Below are positions 59,296 to 64,000 of a DNA stretch of 64,000 bases, in pieces. Both the position numbers and the translations under genes were made by a program. Under the pieces are notes generated by a model. It did not search any database. It was not told where the DNA came from and was given only the letters and a program-made list of their open reading frames with translations. The stretch lies in contig CANTUQ010000119.1 of NCBI GenBank assembly GCA_947683425.1, positions 6,411,001 through 6,475,000 of the forward strand. Direction: 5' to 3'. This DNA is from Excoecaria cochinchinensis. Its lineage: Eukaryota; Streptophyta; Magnoliopsida; Malpighiales; Euphorbiaceae. Position 1 is the first letter of the stretch, and the number at the start of each line of letters is the position of its first letter.

Positions 59296-59905
59296 GAAGA
59301 GCAGTGTTTCTTTAACTGCAGCTTCGATCTGAAGTTCCCTTGCTAACCCCCATTCGATCTGCAAGGTACGTAGCACTCTCTGGCTGCCGTGCGAACTGTC
59401 AGACGTGGTAGGCTTTGGCTACAATCCCAGTTTGGTGAAGAGCAGTGTTTCTTTAACTGCAGCTTCGATCTGAAGTTCCCTTGCTAACCCCCATTTGATC
59501 TGCAAGGTGCGTAGCACTCTCTGGCTGCCGTGCGAACTGTGAGACGTAGTAGGCTTTGGCTAAAATCCCGGTTCGGTGAAGAGCAGTGTTTCTTTAACTG
59601 CAGCTTCGATCTGAAGTTCCCTTACTAACCCCCATTCGATCTGCAAGGTGCGTAGCACTCTCTGGCTGCCGCACGAACTGTGAGACGTAGCAAGCTTTGG
59701 CTACAATCCCGGTTCGGTGAAGAGTAGTGTTTCTTTAACTACAGCTTCGATCAGAAGTTCCCTTGCTAACCCCCATTCAATCTGCAAGGTGCGTAGCACT
59801 CTCTGGCTGCCGTGCGAACTGTGAGACGTAGTGGGCTTTGGTTACAATCCCGGTTTGGTGAAGAGCAGTGTTTCTTTAACTGCAACTTCGATCTGAAGTG
59901 AAGCG
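59296..59905 (-). repeat. 141-bp tandem repeats in E 3' UTR
   Basis: GAAGAGCAGTGTTTCTTTAA starts at 59296, 59437, 59578, 59719 and 59860, an exact 141-bp period with very few differences between units. The upstream stretch 59150-59295 holds degenerate units closer to the 103-bp repeat of F. The high identity between units indicates recent amplification. Confidence 0.9.
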
Positions 59906-60223
59906 ATATTCTCTGTACCTGTGTGATAAAAAGGTTTTGTTAGTTCATGTTCGAGTGGTCATCTTTTAACCTGTTTATTAATGTCGGGATTTTCGCTCTT
60001 ATCTGTTATGCCATGTTTCATTTGTTCTTTTTTATTGAGTTGTTATTCATCATTTTTTCACCATTTTTTGTTTTTGAGTATGAGTGATTGTGAAGGTATA
60101 TATTCATCTGCTATATGAATGAATCATAAATTTTGAAAATAGAAGTTTTTCACTAAAAGTATCTATTTTGTACAACGTATATACAAAGTATAAATATACA
60201 AAAAAAATATGACTCCCTGAACA
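59906..60223. other. Spacer between repeats and the env-position ORF of E
   Basis: T-rich on the plus strand; the 3' UTR of the sense ORF. No further structure recognised. Confidence 0.5.
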
Positions 60224-62265
60224 TCATAGAGGTGTGTAGTCAGAGGGCTCATCAGGGTCCTCATCATCCGATATATGCACTGTCCCGGGCAGAGGTGGAG
60301 GCGGAGCTGGCCGTGCCGGAGGTGGAGGCTGAGCTGTGGAGGGTCCTGCCTGGGCATCGTGGGCCCGCCTGAATCAGATCTGAGCGTGGCTATCCAAGAA
60401 AGGCTGGGTGCAAGTCCTGATGAACTCCAATGCCTCTGATACTATGCCTCCCAACTTCTTGAATGCCTTTCTCAACTGAGTGGTCTGCTCGCTGGCGGTC
60501 CCCTTCATGTGCTCTAGGCGCTGCTTTGTCTGGTCCCTGAACTCCGTCATGGTTTGAGACAAAGGTGGGAGTATCCCCTCTATCGCCTGGATGCGGGATC
60601 TCAGAGAGTCAAGTGACTCGTCAATCATCTGCAGGGTCATGTCAACCCTCTGAGATGCCTGGTCCTGTGACATCCTCAAATCATGAGCGAACTGCTGTTT
60701 GAGCTCCCTCTGACCCTGAGCAACCTGCTTAATCAGCCTCAACTGCTCACCTCTGAAGGTCCCTAGGACCCGAGCCTGCTCATCCCTAAAAGCATCCATA
60801 ACCCGAGCCTGCTCCCGCGTAGTATGCTCGATGTAGCCAGCCTACTGTCGGGCCAGCCGCTCCACTGACTGGGAATACTCCTGAATAGCAGCCTGCTGGC
60901 GGTCCAATCTCTCATGAATAGCTTTGTCCCTCTCGTCCTGTCGTCGCTCTAAAGCTGCGAACATGGAGGTGAGGAGCTAAGAGAAGTCGGGCTGTACTGG
61001 CTGCTGCTGTGGTGGCTTTGGAGGCAGTGCTGTAGAGGTGGATGCCCCCGGGTCGCCTCTAGAATAAGGATGATATCTCTCGGGGGGCCCGTGGGTAGTC
61101 CTATATTCTCTGAAGCCTGGCGATAGGACAGGAGTCGGTGCTCGGGATGCTGGTGAGGCTGCAAAAAGATCATCCATCGTGATCTCTATATCAATGTCCG
61201 ATGGGGTCCTGGGCTGCTCCTGCTGCTGTAGCGGTGGCACAGTCTGATGCTGAGGAGGCTGAGAAGGCTGGGGCTCTGGCTCTGGATGTAGAGGCTAGTA
61301 TCCGGCTGAGGCTCGGGCTGAGGCTGGGGCTCTGGCTGCGGAGGCTGATCCTCTGGGTGCTCCGGGTGATCTGGATCTGGACCCAAGGGGGGAAGTGAGA
61401 ACATCCGCCGGGTCTCGTGAATGGTCAGCACACTATAGGCCTCCGCCTGGCCTGATATCGGGGAGATCATCCCCATCTGTACTGCCGCTGCGGCATCCAC
61501 ATGGATTCCCTCCCCCAAGGGTGCTCTCAATCTGTCAGGGGCAACTCCCAACCTCAAAAGTAGCCGGGTGATAACTCCTCCCACTATCACCACAGGTGTC
61601 AACCCTCTGTCGACTCTGGTCAAGTTGACTAAGATCTCATGGCTAATGTTGAGACGCTGGCCTGCCACCATGGCCCAGAGGCTCCAGATCTCGGTCGCGT
61701 TAAGCGATCCTGGATTACCAGCTCGACTGAGGTACAAACTGGATAGCACTTTGTGCAAATACCGGAGTGCCTGAGACACCAGTACGGTGCTCTTTGCTGT
61801 ATCATGATCATACAGCACTCCCGGTATGGCAATAGCCGCCCAATGGGCGCGTCTAACAGCTCGCCGTGCGATCTCGACCCACTCCTCTGTAGGGAGCCCA
61901 ATGGCCTGAGCGAATCTCTGTCTAGTGATACTGAAGTGGTCGCCGTCGAACCGAAACTGAACCACCCTTGGGTCGGTATCCGCACTCTGAAAACCGGTGT
62001 AGCGAAGAGTGGCCAGGACCTGGCGAGTAGCCTCTAGAAAAGTCTGGAAGGAGGGCTCAAGGAACTCTGTCCACCCAGCACCCTCGACGAGCAAATCGAA
62101 CTCTGGGGCCATCCCTAAGGCCTCCAGGAACGGCCGGGATACAAAACGGCTAGCACGAAGCTCTACCTGAGCCAATGCTCTATACCTCTGAGCTGACTCA
62201 GCATCCATCTAATCCGGAACTACGATCTCGGGCTGGGCCTGCGGTACTCTGCGTCTGGGAGGCAT
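60224..62265 (-). pseudogene. E sense ORF in env position: ATHILA ORF-1-like domain, P/Q linker, coiled coil
   Basis: ATG at 62265 (MPPRRRVPQAQ), chosen because a splice acceptor TTTGCAG ends two bases before it. N-terminal domain, about residues 20-290: FVSRPFLEALGM, GWTEFLEPSFQTFLEATRQVL, VQFRFDGDHFSITRQRFAQAIGLP, HEILVNLTRV; this matches the pattern of ATHILA ORF-1-type retroelement proteins. Then a proline/glutamine/glutamate linker (61330-61230), a serine-rich stretch, and a long heptad-rich helix (LERRQDERDKAIHERLDRQQ near 60930; 60800-60380). It ends in an acidic tail (DDEDPDEPSDYTPL) with TGA at 60224-60226. Breaks: TAG 62209-62211, a shift near 61290, TAG 60977-60979, TAG 60842-60844, TGA 60374-60376. 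I see no signal peptide or membrane segment, so the env position does not imply an envelope function. Confidence 0.72.
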
Positions 62266-62266
62266 C

Positions 62267-62977
62267 CTGCAAAGACGAAAAGATTAGATAGCGAAAATTT
62301 GATAAAACAAGTATTATTAGACTTATTCTCAAGGGGACGGCCCACTTGGGCCTCACCAGGGCAATGGCGGCCCGAAAACTAAATAGAGAAGACTGATAAT
62401 AAATGAAAAGGGCAATGGCTGCCCACATGCTTTGCACATATCAAGGCAAAAAAATAATATGCAATTAGCATGAAAATAATTTGAAACGAGTAAAGGAAAT
62501 GGGCTTTCTAGGTCCCAAGGCACGCATTATGCATGAAAATATCCAATTCTAGAATAAATAATAAAAAATTGGGCAGCACCCCGGCAGGGGTATGCCCGAC
62601 CTCCTGCATAAAAAGGCAACAAAATAGGCCTCAGGCCTTGATAATAATATACGCATGTAAATGGGACACACCCCGGTAAGAGTGAGTCCCCAACAACACA
62701 AAATAATGGCCTCAGGCCTCACAAGCAATATATACACAGAATAGTGCGCTAGAAACTGTCTATTTCTAAAGCACCAAAGTTATAGAAAAATTCTATTTCT
62801 ATGTGATCATGCAAAAATTAAGGTTTAATTGCACTAAAATAATAATAAAAAAAATGGGCAGCATTCTCCCTAAATTCCTAAGGCATCTAAAATTTTCTAA
62901 ACATTTTTAAAGTTGAAAGAAGAAGAAATGAAGAAATAAATTAAATAAAATTCAAAAGAAAGTAGTTATTTACTTAC
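62267..62977 (-). other. 5' UTR intron upstream of the E sense ORF
   Basis: Donor CAA|GTAAGTAAAT at 62977 and acceptor TCGTCTTTGCAG at 62267, 711 nt, AT-rich with many non-coding stops. The ATG follows one base after the acceptor. Together with the TATA box at 63171 this gives a plausible non-coding first exon of roughly 170 nt. Confidence 0.5.
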
Positions 62978-63170
62978 TTGTAGTCGCGAGAAGTGTAGAA
63001 ACTGGAGAAAAATAAATATCCAAGCACCCGGTGAGTAGAGAATGCAAAAATATGAAGAAATCGCGAAAAAATAAGAGGAAATGCTTGAAAAACCGCTAAA
63101 AAACGCAAAAAAAACGGTTTGAGAGAGGAAATGAAAGGGACAGCAGCGTTTGCACCGTCTGTCACTCGCC

Positions 63171-63400
63171 CTTATATAGAATTTCGTGACCGACGGGCTG
63201 GGCGTCTGTATGTGACCGACGGGCTGGCCGTCTGTCACGCCATACATGCAAGTTAATGCGCGTAATGAATGCAATGCCGACGTCTGCCAGGTGGATCTAC
63301 ACCGACGAGCAGGCCGTCTCTTAGGAGAGGCGGGCAGGCCATCCCTAAGGATAGGCGGGCATGCCGTCGCTGTGTAGGGGCGGGTAGGCCGTCGGTGACA
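63171..63400 (-). promoter_or_regulatory. Internal promoter-like region between divergent ORFs of E
   Basis: TATATAAG on the minus strand (63178-63171) preceded by an array of about seven ~24-bp units containing GACGGGCTGGGCGTC, GACGGGCTGGCCGTC (63218-63232), ACGAGCAGGCCGTC, GCGGGCAGGCCATC, GCGGGCATGCCGTC and GCGGGTAGGCCGTC. The same 15-mer and the same array-then-TATA order occur in the U3 of LTRs D and E. The antisense ORF starts 83 bp to the right, so the array may serve both directions. Confidence 0.6.
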
Positions 63401-63482
63401 CTTCCCTAAAAATTTTTCAAAATTTTTGCCCTTCTTATGTCTCTTCATTTTCCAACATCTTGAGCCTTTCATCTTTCTCAAC

Positions 63483-64000
63483 ATGTCTTCTTCTCTAGCC
63501 CAAAGGATGCACCGTATTTTAGATGACAAACACACTTGGGAAGAAGGCGCCCTTTCCTCTCTGTCCGGGCTGAAATACCTGTGCCGGGTCAAAGTCGACC
63601 AAAACCTCCTTCTGGCGGCTACCCACTTCTAAAACCCCCAGTTTCACGTCTTCCGCTTCACCTACCAGGAACTGTGCCCTTTAACCGAAGAGTTAGCTAC
63701 CATCCTGGGAGCCTGGTTCCCTCCTAGTGCTCTGCCTTGCATCCCCCGCTGCGGTCTATTACAGATCCGGGACATAGCCATGGCCCTCGGCATACCTTCT
63801 TCTGAGGCCGTCCGGCTGATTCACTCGGGCCCTTCCTTCGCTCTGGGACCATTGATCGAGGCTCTGGATCAGTTCACCGACATCCCCACCTACCGGGAAG
63901 CATCATATTCTTGTTTTGCATGGTGAACTTCCACACTATTGTTCCAAGGGGTTTGATAGGTGACTCTCGCCTGTTCGGAGTCTTGGGCGACTTTCATCTG
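63483..64000 (+). pseudogene. E antisense ORF (plant-mobile-domain/DUF7745-like), partial
   Basis: ATG at 63483 (MSSSLAQRMH). Aligns without gaps with the first 50 codons of the H antisense ORF and continues through FRFTYQELCP, GAWFPPSALPCI and RDIAMALGIPSSE to LFGVLGDFHL at the window edge. A TAA at 63630-63632 replaces the Trp of FWDP, and one base is gained or lost near 63893. The remainder, including the predicted intron, lies beyond 64000. Orientation and place relative to the LTR match H. Confidence 0.75.

Larger units (their letters stand above)
57055..64000 (-). mobile_element. Element E: Tat-lineage element, minus strand, 3' portion
   Basis: From left to right: 3' LTR (57055-59081), 141-bp tandem repeats, a sense ORF in the env position (62265 to 60224), an intron and internal promoter-like region (62267-63400), and an antisense ORF (63483 onward). 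Integrase and the rest of pol should lie right of the window. The LTR is the same family as solo LTR D. The order 'pol, antisense ORF, sense ORF, 3' UTR repeats, LTR' agrees with what remains of H at 17-19 kb. Confidence 0.82.

Noticed and set aside
1..64000. Host genes between the elements
   Set aside because: Every interval is accounted for by a named element or its non-coding parts; no remaining stretch shows a host-type exon structure.

Overview
This is a plant nuclear genome window, most likely from a eudicot with a repeat-rich genome; nothing in it identifies the species. I see no host gene, rRNA or tRNA gene, or CRISPR array. Essentially all 64 kb is one stack of LTR retrotransposons inserted into one another, and most boundaries can be read to the base from TG...CA ends and 5-bp target-site duplications (TSDs).

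Nesting, oldest host first. Element H is an old Tat/Ogre-lineage Ty3/gypsy element on the minus strand, with gag at 50.5-48.7 kb, protease and RT at 48.7-46.2 kb, then dual RNase H and integrase at 21.2-19.0 kb. It is broken by three insertions. (1) K, an LTR at 14402-17160, itself hit by B. B is a Tekay/Del-type chromovirus, minus strand, 5900-14401. B in turn carries D, a Tat solo LTR (9194-11234, TSD GTGCC), and A, an internally deleted Tekay element (1-5899). (2) G, a solo LTR of about 3.8 kb (21170-46152). It is split by F, a non-autonomous Tat-type element on the plus strand (21355-42563, TSD GTACC). F is split by C, a young and almost intact Tekay element (25975-35640, TSD TGTAC). (3) J, a Ty1/copia element on the minus strand (50577-57054 and beyond), split by E, a second Tat-lineage element on the minus strand (57055 to the window end).

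The Tekay elements (A, B, C) share a tRNA-iMet primer-binding site, a single-frame gag-pol with a C-terminal chromodomain, and LTRs of about 2.5 kb. Their LTRs hold clusters of CpG-rich palindromes and a small spliced exon whose codons vary mainly at third positions. C keeps one 1544-codon frame broken only by two nonsense codons, and its LTRs differ by roughly 1% by eye.

The Tat elements (D, E, F, H) are the most interesting part. H has the extra archaeal-type RNase H. H and E both carry, just beyond the integrase position, an antisense ORF resembling plant-mobile-domain/DUF7745 proteins; in H it has a clear intron. E also has a sense ORF in the env position (ATHILA ORF-1-like domain, proline/glutamine linker, coiled coil) with a 5' UTR intron. 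The region between E's two divergent ORFs holds a TATA box and an array of GACGGGC/GCCCGTC palindromes identical in core to those upstream of the TATA box in the D and E LTRs, so it looks like an internal, LTR-like second promoter. F has lost all coding capacity but keeps the shared cis signals (U5 hairpin, PBS, PPT, 3' UTR tandem repeats), which suggests it is mobilised by an E/D-type partner.
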